Shown: one piece after another, positions 31,755-40,435 of the stretch
Numbering within the stretch: position 1 is the stretch's first letter
Layout of the letters: every line of letters begins with the position of its first letter
Virus record (IMG/VR): IMGVR_UViG_3300046543_000266
Location: 153,606-217,605 of that record
DNA from: a virus
Length of the DNA: 64,000 nt
Reading direction: 5' to 3' (one strand)
Program-made: the position numbers and the translations under genes
Notes under the pieces: generated by a model
What the model saw: the letters and a program-made list of their open reading frames with translations, nothing else
What the model was told of the DNA's origin: nothing
Database searches by the model: none

Positions 31755-32832
31755 GCGGATCGGCAGGTTGCACCGGGGCGACCACAACGGGTTCAGCCGG
31801 AGCCGGCGTCACAGTCAGCGTGACTGCGGGTTGCTCGGCGGGCACTTGCTGGATGGCTTCTTCGAACACAGCAGCCGGAGTAGGCGATGCCGTAACCTCT
31901 TGCGCGTTGAGGTCGGGCGGCAAGCCAGCGCTCGTGGTGGTGACCGAGCCGTCTTCGTGCTGCACGCTGGCGACGTCTTGATGTTCAGACACGTCCGACT
32001 CTTCGACGCGGAAGTCCGACTCGTCAGTGCTCGGGTTGTCTTCGGTGCCGACCAAGACGCTGGCGTACAGGCCGTTGGTGCTGAACTCCGGGTACACACC
32101 GATGAAGTGCGTCCAGTACACGAGATCCGTGCCGAGCTTGGTGCGAACTTCGAAGGCGTCGACCGTGGAGTTGGTTTCCGACGGGGCGAATGCTGTGCGC
32201 AGGTTGTCGATCGTGACCTTTTCCGACAGTTCGAACAGCAGACGGTGTTGCGTGAGGTTGAACGTGCCGTTCGGATCTTGGCTGTACACCACCAGAGAAT
32301 CCGTGAGTTCGCGCGCCGACAGCGGCGAATCGACCAGACCTTCTTCGACTGCGAATGCGAAGCCGACGTGCACGCCGTCGTTGCTGTTGCTGGCTGCGAC
32401 AACCGGCTCGTTGTCACCGGAGAGCTCCGCCATGAGCTGTTCTGCGAGCGTGCCTTCGTTTGCGCTTTGCGGAACTTCGTCCGTGACCAGCAGATCGACA
32501 GCGGCTTGCTCGACGGCTTCGGAGGCTTCTGCCGTTTCGGCTTCGTCGTCCGACGCGTAATCCGCCTCGTTGAATACGAACAGATTGTTGAGCTTGAGTT
32601 CGAGTTCGCCGTCGACGTTGTAGAACTTGTACATTTCGAGGAAACCGTCGATGTCGCGGTTGTACACCTTGCCGTCGTTGTCCGCGTACACGACTTGCGG
32701 CGGATGTTGCAACTGCGTCTTGGCTTTCAGCGCAGTGTTCGTGATGAACAGGAACTTCGCGGTGCGCCCGTCTTTGCGCATCCACACAGAACCGGGCGAC
32801 AGGAATTCGAGTTGGGAAGCAGGAGTTGCCAT
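31750..32832 (-). CDS. Unrecognised acidic protein
   Basis: 360 residues, acidic and low in Lys after residue 110. Beta-rich N-terminus (MATPASQLEFLSPGSVWMRKDG, FLFITNTALKAKTQLQHPPQ), and a Pro/Ala/Val-rich C-terminus (PAPAEPVVVAPVQPADPQ). The composition and wording recall the 56485-57462 protein, but no shared domain can be claimed. Leader has an AGTAAATA motif and a GC-rich palindrome. Confidence 0.7.
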   Translation of the reverse strand: MATPASQLEFLSPGSVWMRKDGRTAKFLFITNTALKAKTQLQHPPQVVYADNDGKVYNRDIDGFLEMYKFYNVDGELELKLNNLFVFNEADYASDDEAETAEASEAVEQAAVDLLVTDEVPQSANEGTLAEQLMAELSGDNEPVVAASNSNDGVHVGFAFAVEEGLVDSPLSARELTDSLVVYSQDPNGTFNLTQHRLLFELSEKVTIDNLRTAFAPSETNSTVDAFEVRTKLGTDLVYWTHFIGVYPEFSTNGLYASVLVGTEDNPSTDESDFRVEESDVSEHQDVASVQHEDGSVTTTSAGLPPDLNAQEVTASPTPAAVFEEAIQQVPAEQPAVTLTVTPAPAEPVVVAPVQPADPQ

Positions 32833-32862
32833 TTGAATGGGATCCTTTGTAGGAAGGGTTAT

Positions 32863-32926
32863 AGGTCGGCCGACCTTGGCGTCTATTGGGTTGCTTTACG
32901 CAGTTTATTTACTATGGTCGGCCGAG
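32863..32926 (-). repeat. Inverted repeat around a promoter motif
   Basis: GGTCGGCCGACC at 32864-32875 is itself palindromic, and GGTCGGCCGA recurs at 32916-32925. The copies flank the AGTAAATA motif at 32906-32913, so folded DNA or RNA could place the promoter in a loop, or the pair could be a repressor-site dyad. Confidence 0.6.
32906..32913 (-). promoter_or_regulatory. AGTAAATA late-promoter-like motif
   Basis: Minus-strand ATAGTAAATAAAC, in the 108-base gap after the Rz1-like gene and about 74 bases upstream of the start at 32832. Confidence 0.7.
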
Positions 32927-32940
32927 TTGCTTTTTGGCGC

Positions 32941-33261
32941 TTATTTCACGGGTTTTGCCGCTGGGACCGGCGTCTTCGTGATGTCGAATGCTTCCGCAGT
33001 CAGGTCCGAGAGTTTGGCTTGCTTGTTCGCACAGGCAGTGTACATGTCTTGCCACGTCTGCGCGGTAACGAGCGTTTCGCCCTGCGCGTATTTCCGCACC
33101 GGAAGTGTTTTCATGGGCGGACATTTCTCCAGAAGTTCTGGCGGAATATTGACCTCCTCCTTCGGTGCTACGATCGGCAGCGGCGTTGCAGTGATCGTGG
33201 GCTGACTTCCACATCCGTACAGGAGTGTGAAGACATACGACATCGCGAGATATCTTTTCAT
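32941..33261 (-). CDS. Outer-membrane spanin subunit (Rz1-like lipoprotein)
   Basis: 106 residues. MKRYLAMSYVFTLLYGCGSQP is a lipoprotein signal with the lipobox LLYGC, so the mature protein starts at the Cys and is tethered to the outer membrane. The following Pro-rich segment (PLPIVAPKEEVNIPPE) is typical of o-spanins. It pairs with the upstream i-spanin to fuse inner and outer membranes at the end of lysis. Start overlaps the i-spanin stop by four bases (ATGA). Confidence 0.75.
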   Translation of the reverse strand: MKRYLAMSYVFTLLYGCGSQPTITATPLPIVAPKEEVNIPPELLEKCPPMKTLPVRKYAQGETLVTAQTWQDMYTACANKQAKLSDLTAEAFDITKTPVPAAKPVK

Positions 33262-33707
33262 TTCGTAACTCCGGTTGGTGCCGACGCTTCGTCGGGATGT
33301 GCGGCCTCGTAAGCGTTTGCTGCGGCGTTGACAGGATCCGCGTCGATGATCTCGTTAATCGCAGACACGGTTGCTTCATCCCACCCGCACGACTTGGTTA
33401 CGACGTCGGGAACCAGCAGCTGATACTTGGTAACTACGGAGGCGCGCGTTGACGCCGCTTTGGCGTTAGCCGTAAAAATGTCACCAGCCGCCTTCATGGC
33501 CTTCTGCTCCAAGTCGCTGATCCGAGCGTTCTGCGCAGTGGTTTGCGCATTCTGCTGATCGACCATCTTTTGAATGGTCTTCTGCTGCTCGTTCCAGCCA
33601 GCGGTGTGTCCGCTGTCGTAGCCATTGCTGTGTCCGTAGCTGTACACTCCGAACAACGCGCCGAGTATTGCAACGGTCATGAGACCGTACTTCACCAACG
33701 TTGACAT
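33258..33707 (-). CDS. Inner-membrane spanin subunit (Rz-like)
   Basis: 149 residues. One N-terminal membrane helix (LMTVAILGALFGVYSYGH) then a periplasmic coiled coil (IQKMVDQQNAQTTAQNARISDLEQKA) as in Rz i-spanins. Together with the overlapping lipoprotein gene it forms the spanin complex that disrupts the outer membrane. No holin or endolysin gene is recognised nearby in this window. Confidence 0.75.
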   Translation of the reverse strand: MSTLVKYGLMTVAILGALFGVYSYGHSNGYDSGHTAGWNEQQKTIQKMVDQQNAQTTAQNARISDLEQKAMKAAGDIFTANAKAASTRASVVTKYQLLVPDVVTKSCGWDEATVSAINEIIDADPVNAAANAYEAAHPDEASAPTGVTK

Positions 33708-33718
33708 GGTCTAACCTC

Positions 33719-34759
33719 TTAGTAGAATTTCTTTTTGATCTTTTCGAGGATCTGTTGCGGAAGATTGCCCGGATCCCAGAGCGTTACTCCTGCGGCCTTT
33801 GCTGCTTTGGACGGCTCTTCCTCGTCCTTGAAGGGAATATACGGCGACCCCTTTACCGCCCACAACCGGATGACCGACAGCTTGAACATCCGCTTGATCA
33901 GTGGCCGCAATCTCTCAGTGGCATCGATACCTGCATCGTCACCATCCATGAGCAGCACTACTTGATCGACCCCTGCGATCTCAAGTAGCTTGGCCTTGTT
34001 ATCCGTCCACGACTGTGTACCGAAGATACACATAGCCGGGATGCCGTTCATGAGCAAGCGGAGTGCATCCCGCTGCCCCTCCACCAGAACAATAGTGCGA
34101 CTCTTCTTCTGCACCATCATGTCGATAGCGTAGTCGAAGGGCCAGAGTCCGTGGGTAAGCGCCCATTTGCTGCCACCTTCCGCAGCCGCCAGCAGATAGG
34201 AGGGTGCCTCCCCTGTAGGGTCTTTCTTCAAGCGCGCACGGAAGAAGCCCTGCTGCTCGCCGTTTATAATAACCGGCATGTAGATATGCTTCGTGGTTCC
34301 CCACTTCTCCCACTCGTCATTCCACTTCAGACACATACGTCCACCCAACTCGATCAGCATGTCGGTTGGGATAGTACGCCACTTCTTTCCCTTCGGCAGG
34401 TCCCAGAACTTGAACTTGTCCTTACGGTACTTCTCGGTCTGGGTAAGTGCCGCCATGCCCTTTGCCATGAACAAGTCCATAGCGAACTCTTCTTTGGGTG
34501 GACCTTGGTAGAAAGGCTCTAGTCCGATGGCTGGAGCCAGATCATCCCATTTCTTCTTGACGCCACAGCCGTAACACACGAGGTATCCGGGCGAACGCGT
34601 GCTATCACCGTGGAAGATGCGCGCTGAAGGTGTCCGCTCTGAGTGATACGGGCAACAGATGAACGTGGTGTCCCCCATCTTGCGAGTCTCACCACTATAC
34701 ATGCTGAGCTGTTGCCGCACATGCTGCAAGCGATTGCCATTCTTTACCTGATCGATCAT
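33719..34759 (-). CDS. DnaG-type DNA primase
   Basis: 346 residues. ICCPYHSERTPSARIF and YLVCYGCGVKKKW form the CHC2 zinc-binding domain; SRTIVLVEGQRDALRLL and VVLLMDGDDAGIDATERL form the TOPRIM catalytic core (Glu then DxD). It lacks the C-terminal helicase-interaction domain of bacterial DnaG and no helicase is fused as in T7. It makes RNA primers for lagging-strand synthesis alongside the nearby DNA polymerase. Confidence 0.85.
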   Translation of the reverse strand: MIDQVKNGNRLQHVRQQLSMYSGETRKMGDTTFICCPYHSERTPSARIFHGDSTRSPGYLVCYGCGVKKKWDDLAPAIGLEPFYQGPPKEEFAMDLFMAKGMAALTQTEKYRKDKFKFWDLPKGKKWRTIPTDMLIELGGRMCLKWNDEWEKWGTTKHIYMPVIINGEQQGFFRARLKKDPTGEAPSYLLAAAEGGSKWALTHGLWPFDYAIDMMVQKKSRTIVLVEGQRDALRLLMNGIPAMCIFGTQSWTDNKAKLLEIAGVDQVVLLMDGDDAGIDATERLRPLIKRMFKLSVIRLWAVKGSPYIPFKDEEEPSKAAKAAGVTLWDPGNLPQQILEKIKKKFY

Positions 34760-34768
34760 GATGAATGC

Positions 34769-35479
34769 TCAGAGGGAGTCGATAGACGGGTCCTTGTACA
34801 GTAACACTTCTAACGCATTCATCGCTTTGCTGAGCCCGTCGGTGCCCGTGAATGCCTTGGTCCAGGAGTACCACTTGGAGCACACGAGTTGCGTGTAGAT
34901 GAACACAGGGCGATCAACAATCGGCGGGAACCTGTAGAACACGTAGCGCGTCGGATCTGCGCGTCGGATCTCTTCGATGAAACCATCTTCGGTAGTCCAC
35001 GCCAGCCTGACACTGCTATTTACCGCGTCGAAGATACCAGTCAGGTGGATGACTTTGCCTGACGACATCAAGGTGAACGTGGCGTGCTCACTCAGATTGT
35101 TGATGACCGCAGCATAGCCTCCATGGTCAGCGGCAATAACCAACTCATCGTCGACCTCCAGCAGCAGCCGATGCAGCTTATACAGCTGACGGGCACCGTC
35201 GAACCGCGAGTCCAGATCGGCGAGCTTCTCTTTGAGGAGCAGTGCCGTATGCTCGGACTGCGGCTTCTTATCAGCCAGTACCGTTACCGTCATGTACTTG
35301 TTGCGCTGTGGAAGCGCCACGGTTTCAGCGGCCCACCTGTCACCAAGCTCTAATGTCGAGAACAGGCCACGAGTGCGGCTCTGGGTGTGGTTGCCGTGCT
35401 GCGGCTTCGACCCCTCCAACTGCGGGAACTGTCTGATAGGGGTAGTTGCTGCGATTGTCAGCGATCCGTAGATTGCCAT
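34769..35479 (-). CDS. Unrecognised protein between primase and polymerase
   Basis: 236 residues. Alpha/beta composition with LELGDRWAAETVALPQRNKYMTV and a helical C-terminus. Contains IDAADHGGY-like 'VIAADHGGYAAVINNLSEH'. No domain recognised. Its place suggests a replication role only by position. A weak GTAAATA match (35017-35023) inside it is not treated as a promoter. Confidence 0.6.
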   Translation of the reverse strand: MAIYGSLTIAATTPIRQFPQLEGSKPQHGNHTQSRTRGLFSTLELGDRWAAETVALPQRNKYMTVTVLADKKPQSEHTALLLKEKLADLDSRFDGARQLYKLHRLLLEVDDELVIAADHGGYAAVINNLSEHATFTLMSSGKVIHLTGIFDAVNSSVRLAWTTEDGFIEEIRRADPTRYVFYRFPPIVDRPVFIYTQLVCSKWYSWTKAFTGTDGLSKAMNALEVLLYKDPSIDSL

Positions 35480-35499
35480 AAGAACCTCTGTGGGTATGG

Positions 35500-35877
35500 T
35501 TAGTGAGCGGACGAATGCGTGGCCTGAACAACCGGCTCTGAGCGTATCGTCCCACCGAAAGCGTGAGCAAGCTCAACAGGATTCTCGATATCAGTGTCCA
35601 ACAGCACTTCGATGATATTGTGAATCATGGTCTCCACGCCTTCGGGGATAGAGTAGAAGAACGCCGAGTATAGTTCGACATCCCAGATTGGAACCATCAC
35701 CGCGGCGCTTACCACTGCGTCGTACGAGGTGAGGATCACCTGATGGTTAAGCATCCCTGCGACCTTGATAACGTACAGCATGTAGACCACAGGGGTGCCC
35801 TTCTTCTCTTCATCAAATATTGCCCATTCTTCGTCACCCACACGGTCCACGCTGTACCGAATGGTTGTCGTGGTCAT
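35500..35877 (-). CDS. Small unrecognised protein overlapping DNA polymerase stop
   Basis: 125 residues, acidic with mixed strands and helices (MTTTTIRYSVDRVGDEEWAIF). Start overlaps the polymerase stop (ATGA), so it is coupled to it. Unknown function. Confidence 0.65.
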   Translation of the reverse strand: MTTTTIRYSVDRVGDEEWAIFDEEKKGTPVVYMLYVIKVAGMLNHQVILTSYDAVVSAAVMVPIWDVELYSAFFYSIPEGVETMIHNIIEVLLDTDIENPVELAHAFGGTIRSEPVVQATHSSAH

Positions 35878-38800
35878 GCGGCTTCTTTCTCCTTCTTGGG
35901 TAGCGGGCTGATGTCCTTAACCGCGCTACGGATTTGTGTATCGAGGTCCTTGACGCCGAGTAATGGATACTGGTCTTGCAACCAAGTACGCATCGACTTG
36001 CTGCGCCACGGCTTGAAGATAGTTTGCAGCACGTCTTCCTGAGTACCTTCCAGCACCCCTAGCTCATCAGCATCGGCAACCGCTTGCTTGATGGCTTGGA
36101 TGCAGTTTGGCATGGACCAATCCCACTTGTAGGACTGGTCGTCGCGCGCTGCAAACTCAAGCTCGATTTCAGGCTCGACCGTGAACGTCACGTTGAACTC
36201 ATCCTTGTAGGCTTTGGTGATGCCGTAGGTAGCTTGGTACTGCATGATGTGGATCATCGGCACCACCATCTCGTACGGAACCATCAGATAGTTCGCATCG
36301 TGAACCATACGGCTGAAGAAGGCTCGTAGATCCCAGTCGCTCTTTTCAACACCGAGCTTCTGCTTGAAGAACCGCAGATGCTTGTAGTAAGCCTCCAGCG
36401 TAATGCGCGATGCCTTCACGCCGATCTCCGAAGCAAAGCCCTGCACAGGAGCGTTGGAACCACGGCGTACTTGACGGCTAACGATCTTGCGGTCCTGCGT
36501 CATGGCAGCGTACAAGTGACGGACACGACCGATGGGGCTGTACACGTAATACTCGTTTTCAGCCATCGACTGCATCTTCTCAGTCCAACGCGCACCGGCC
36601 TTAAATTCGGTGAACATCTTGTCGACGATGCCTTGAGCATATTCGGTACGGTCTTCAGCAATAAGAGCGCCCAACTGCACATCGAGTGCTTCCAGTTGCT
36701 TGTTGATCTCGATGAGGCGCTTGTTGTCCTTCGTGACCAACGATTCTTCATAGAGCGCACTGATCTTGCCCTTGAGGTTGCCCATGTCGCCTTCCTTGGT
36801 ATCGATACCCAAGGTTTCCGCACCCTTGCCGTACAGCACCCCGAACACGACCTTCTTAACGGCGTCCCGCAGCGGATGGTCCTTGTCCACCAGCTTGCCG
36901 AAGAAGCGCAGCACGTTCAGAATGTGAATGTCACCCTTCTCCTTGATGGCCTTCTTGTTGGCATCGGAAGGATCCTGAATGAACGCCTGACGCAGTGCTT
37001 GACCAGCCTGGAACGCCTCGGCCAGCACCTTGTCACCACTGGCAATCGACCAGATGCGGACTTCGTGAGCGCTATAGTCATACCGGATCATGAGGTAGCC
37101 CTTGGAGGCTACGAACATGCGCTTGATGAGCTTCGACAGCTTACCGCGCGCCGGAATCTGCTGGAGGCTTGGCCCACGTGAAGCCAGACGACCAGTGTCG
37201 ATCACATAATAGTCAGGGCTCAAGTGATCGTTGGTTGCCGCGTCAATGCTGGTATTCAGCTTCTTGTACCAACCCTTGACGTAGGTTCCCATCAGCTTGG
37301 TGAGGCCTTGCAGCTCGCCGTACAGGCTGACGATCTTGTTCTTGTCCTTGTAGTGGGCGATGAACTTCTTATCGATCTGCGGCGCACCCGTCTTAGTCTG
37401 CGTCAACGCATCCAGCCCGAGGATGTTGATGAACAGCTTCTGCTTGTGCTCGGACTTGCTGAACTTGAACATCCACGTGGCAGCCTTCGAGCCAAACAAG
37501 CTTCCGGCCTTGAAGCCCGACTCGCGGACCAGTTCGGCATTGGCTTGCTTCACTTCCTTGTGGACGCGCAGCTCGCCGGACGAACGCTTCAGCTCCTTCC
37601 GCAAGGGGCTGTCTGCTCCCAGCATATGCTTCAGATATTTGCGTTCCACCTTCGAACCATCCTGCCGCAGATGGGACAGCTGATGCGCTGTGTCCGACAT
37701 CTGGTTGAGCATGTGCCGCTCGAAGTAACGCTTGAAGTTCTTGCCAGCGATCTCCTGTGCAGCCGATCGCGCCAACTGCTGATGGTAGATGCCGACGATA
37801 GACACAACGTCAGTAGCCGCATACTCCAGGAAGCCCTTGTCCGTGGGAGGCGTGGTGCCAGTGGTTTCCCGTTCCTTCTTACTGAAGATCGCCTTGTAGT
37901 AGTGATCGTTGCCGTACTCGGAGTACGTTGGAGCCAAGCCACCGAACGTTGAACTCTTGCCGGTGTGCGGGTCGATCATGAAGGTGATGCCGTTCAGTGC
38001 GTTCTTGTTCTCATCCAGATCGTGCTCGCCGAACATGATCTCCCACACCTTGAGCCAGATGATTGGGATGCGCAAGCACTGACGGATCAGGCGCAGGTCG
38101 AACATGCCGTTGAACGTGATGAGCAACGGGCCAGTCGTAGCACTGAAGCGCCTACGGAGCTGTTGCTTGATGTACTTGCGCTCTTCTGCCGTCCAGTGGC
38201 ACAACGGATGATCGACGGACAACACATAGCCGATGTTCTCGTTGTGGTTGGTACAGAACTGGATGGTGTAGATCTTGTTATGCAACACGGACAGGTTACG
38301 TGTTTCCGTGTCGACGCCGACGTGGGTAGCTGTATCGAACCGGCGCATCAGCGCGTCGAACTTCTCGATCGTATCGATATAGCGCGGCTGTGCCTTGAGC
38401 TGAGACAGGTCGTGCGGATTGCGTCCGAGTTGCAGGTAAGCGAAGTGGCGACACCAGAAGCCCAGCAGATTGGCCTGTGCCCCATCCTTTTCGAGCAAGC
38501 GCATGAAGTCGATGGTGGACGTGACCTTGACCGGCATGTCGCCGACCTTCAGCTGATGAACCCATCCCCGCTTGTACTGCGGATACTTGATCTCGGGAAA
38601 GCAGCCGTGCATGATCTCGTCGCCACTGAACAAGATGTGCGTGGGCTTCAGCTTCTTGATGAGCTTGATGATACGGTCAGCGAAAACGCCTTCTGCCTCC
38701 CGACGCTGTAGCGGCGGAAGGTGCAGATGCTTGAACGCGTTTCCGTTGACGACGGCATAGGCCGCCTCGGGCAGCGACCCACCCTTCAGATACGGGCGTG

Positions 38801-39026
38801 CCACCTGACGACTGTACTTGATGGCGTTGCGCACCGACGAGTTGACGGTACGGTCCGACATCAGTTCACCATTGGCTAAGTCCCGACCGTCAACAGTTTG
38901 CATGACGATCAGGATACGACGCTTGGTGTTGCTCCACGTGCTGCACTTCTTCAGCACGAGGTTGTACGGCGACCTCTTCTCGAAGGCGTCCGTACCGAGG
39001 TCGAAGGAAAAGTCTTGGTCTAACAT
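35874..39026 (-). CDS. Family A DNA polymerase with N-terminal extension
   Basis: 1050 residues, longer than phage family A polymerases such as T7 (704) or bacterial Pol I (~930). Exonuclease domain near residues 240-420: VGVDTETRN (Exo I DxE), LITFNGMFDLRL and LEYAATDVVSI. Polymerase: IRYDYSAHEVRIWS (motif A), VKKVVFGVLYGKG (motif B, Lys..Tyr-Gly) and RMVHDANYL (motif C), where the usual His-Asp-Glu reads His-Asp-Ala. Residues 1-220 are an extra domain with RRILIVMQTVDGRDL and THILFSGDEI. This is the likely replicative polymerase. Confidence 0.85.
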   Translation of the reverse strand: MLDQDFSFDLGTDAFEKRSPYNLVLKKCSTWSNTKRRILIVMQTVDGRDLANGELMSDRTVNSSVRNAIKYSRQVARPYLKGGSLPEAAYAVVNGNAFKHLHLPPLQRREAEGVFADRIIKLIKKLKPTHILFSGDEIMHGCFPEIKYPQYKRGWVHQLKVGDMPVKVTSTIDFMRLLEKDGAQANLLGFWCRHFAYLQLGRNPHDLSQLKAQPRYIDTIEKFDALMRRFDTATHVGVDTETRNLSVLHNKIYTIQFCTNHNENIGYVLSVDHPLCHWTAEERKYIKQQLRRRFSATTGPLLITFNGMFDLRLIRQCLRIPIIWLKVWEIMFGEHDLDENKNALNGITFMIDPHTGKSSTFGGLAPTYSEYGNDHYYKAIFSKKERETTGTTPPTDKGFLEYAATDVVSIVGIYHQQLARSAAQEIAGKNFKRYFERHMLNQMSDTAHQLSHLRQDGSKVERKYLKHMLGADSPLRKELKRSSGELRVHKEVKQANAELVRESGFKAGSLFGSKAATWMFKFSKSEHKQKLFINILGLDALTQTKTGAPQIDKKFIAHYKDKNKIVSLYGELQGLTKLMGTYVKGWYKKLNTSIDAATNDHLSPDYYVIDTGRLASRGPSLQQIPARGKLSKLIKRMFVASKGYLMIRYDYSAHEVRIWSIASGDKVLAEAFQAGQALRQAFIQDPSDANKKAIKEKGDIHILNVLRFFGKLVDKDHPLRDAVKKVVFGVLYGKGAETLGIDTKEGDMGNLKGKISALYEESLVTKDNKRLIEINKQLEALDVQLGALIAEDRTEYAQGIVDKMFTEFKAGARWTEKMQSMAENEYYVYSPIGRVRHLYAAMTQDRKIVSRQVRRGSNAPVQGFASEIGVKASRITLEAYYKHLRFFKQKLGVEKSDWDLRAFFSRMVHDANYLMVPYEMVVPMIHIMQYQATYGITKAYKDEFNVTFTVEPEIELEFAARDDQSYKWDWSMPNCIQAIKQAVADADELGVLEGTQEDVLQTIFKPWRSKSMRTWLQDQYPLLGVKDLDTQIRSAVKDISPLPKKEKEAA

Positions 39027-39053
39027 GGGAACCTTATAGGTTGGTAACTACCT

Positions 39054-39061
39054 TATTTACT
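39054..39061 (-). promoter_or_regulatory. AGTAAATA late-promoter-like motif, overlapping a stop codon
   Basis: Minus-strand CAGTAAATAAGG; the TAA is the stop codon of the HD-domain gene (39057). Lies 28 bases upstream of the polymerase start. Confidence 0.65.
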
Positions 39062-39755
39062 GGTGGAACCGACCTTCTTCGAGCTCACGGCGGAAATCTT
39101 CGAGCGCTCGTTCGAGATGGAACTCCTGCATCTGACGGCCGAACTTGGTGAACATCGTCGCTTCGCGCAGGAAGGTGGCATTCTTTTCCAGTGCCGACCA
39201 ACGCGCACCGGCATCGAGTGCCAGCATGTTGATTCCGAGTTCCGTGTACAGGCCGACCAGAAGTGCGCGACCTTCGAAAGTGTAGATGGACATCAGGTCC
39301 GCGTCACGGATACTCTTCTGAACCAGATTGGCCGGGCTGAACGGGAACGCGCCGTCCTTGAACATGGTGACGCGGATGATATCCGACACGCTGTTGGCGC
39401 GACGCTTGTCCCATCCAAGCAGGGCGTTCCGCGAGAAGATCGGGCCACGCACAAATTCGATGGCGCGCTGGACGTTGACGTTGTCCGGGTTCTTGCCGCC
39501 ACTGTGGCCGTGGTCATGGAACAGCGCGGCCATCAGCAGGTCTTCCACTTCCGAGTAGTGACGAAGGGTCGTCTCGTCGGCCTCCGGCTCGTTCACGTAG
39601 GCTGTGAACGCGTAGTAGGCGACGGCCAGTTCGTGTTCCAAGTTGTGATACGGGTTCTGCATGTGCGAACCGCAGGCAGCCAGCTGAAGCAGGTTCGGGG
39701 CGGTGACATAACGTTCGAAGATTTCACGGCCGAGTTGGGAAGGGCTGATGTTCAT
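39057..39755 (-). CDS. HD-domain phosphohydrolase
   Basis: 232 residues. NPYHNLEHELAVAYYAF, LLMAALFHDHGHSGG and IRDADLMSIYTF are the HD-superfamily metal-binding motifs (H...HD...D). Likely hydrolyses a nucleotide or cyclic nucleotide. Phage HD enzymes either recycle nucleotides (as YfbR-like dNMPases) or remove host signalling nucleotides. Sits beside polymerase and helicase. Confidence 0.75.
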   Translation of the reverse strand: MNISPSQLGREIFERYVTAPNLLQLAACGSHMQNPYHNLEHELAVAYYAFTAYVNEPEADETTLRHYSEVEDLLMAALFHDHGHSGGKNPDNVNVQRAIEFVRGPIFSRNALLGWDKRRANSVSDIIRVTMFKDGAFPFSPANLVQKSIRDADLMSIYTFEGRALLVGLYTELGINMLALDAGARWSALEKNATFLREATMFTKFGRQMQEFHLERALEDFRRELEEGRFHQ

Positions 39756-39779
39756 GGAAACTCCTTTTGATTTATAAAG

Positions 39780-40397
39780 TTAGTCGGTGTAGTAACCGGT
39801 CCAGCCTTTGTGGTGAGCAACCGCGCCGCGAAAGACTTTTGATAGTTCACTCTGGTTAAGACCGTGCTTCGCTGCGAACTCTTTCACATTCCGCCCGACG
39901 TATTTCTTTCCGCGTGGACTTAATACCGCGAAGGGTTTAGAGCGAGCTTCGGATACTATCTGATATCCGACGTGAGTGCTTTTTGTCCGACCTCGTAACT
40001 TTTCTGCGCTGCGCGCGACGCTTGGGTCGTTCTCTTTTGTCCGACCTCGCAACTTTTCTGCTGCGACGTAACTTCCACCGTTGACAGTCTTCTCCCACGT
40101 ATTCTGTTCAACCGTGATGAATCTACAGTTACCGACTTCGTAGTCACCGGCATCACCTTTCCGCGCCATTGCATAATGATGTGGTGCTTTGCCAATATCG
40201 TCCGGCCGGGTGAGCTTGGCGCGCTTCGCCAACTTCATATACTGGACAAAGGTTAGGTGACACTCAGCATCTCGTAGCTTGGCATTGCTACGAAGATTAG
40301 TATACTTCCGACGCCACTGCCGCCAGTCGTTGCCGTCGAATCCCGCGGCCCACACAGTAGCTTCTATCAGAAGACGTTCCGCGTTTGATATGCCCAT
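39780..40397 (-). CDS. HNH-type homing-endonuclease-like protein (paralogue)
   Basis: 205 residues from ATG 40397 (GTG at 40409 also in frame). FVQYMKLAKRAKLTRPDDIG and RKGDAGDYEVGNCRFITVEQN align with the 24052-24570 protein; the C-terminus (AAKHGLNQSELSKVFRGAVAHHKGW) again looks like a DNA-binding tail. The middle holds a tandem duplication, AEKLRGRTK twice about 17 residues apart. Likely a selfish nuclease next to the polymerase region. Confidence 0.6.
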   Translation of the reverse strand: MGISNAERLLIEATVWAAGFDGNDWRQWRRKYTNLRSNAKLRDAECHLTFVQYMKLAKRAKLTRPDDIGKAPHHYAMARKGDAGDYEVGNCRFITVEQNTWEKTVNGGSYVAAEKLRGRTKENDPSVARSAEKLRGRTKSTHVGYQIVSEARSKPFAVLSPRGKKYVGRNVKEFAAKHGLNQSELSKVFRGAVAHHKGWTGYYTD

Positions 40398-40426
40398 GAT
40401 AAAGCCCACTTAACTAATGTGTGACC

Positions 40427-40434
40427 TATTTACT
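40427..40434 (-). promoter_or_regulatory. AGTAAATA late-promoter-like motif
   Basis: Minus-strand AGAGTAAATAGG, just after the helicase stop and about 30 bases upstream of the HNH-like start. Confidence 0.6.
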
Positions 40435-40435
40435 C

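Noticed and set aside
31768-33312. Plus-strand 514-residue ORF
   Set aside because: Covers several minus-strand genes with supported starts and the spanin pair; the product is Arg/Val/Phe-biased as an antisense frame would be.
35017-35023. GTAAATA inside the gene upstream of the primase
   Set aside because: More than 250 bases from the next start and lacks the A before G; not treated as a promoter.
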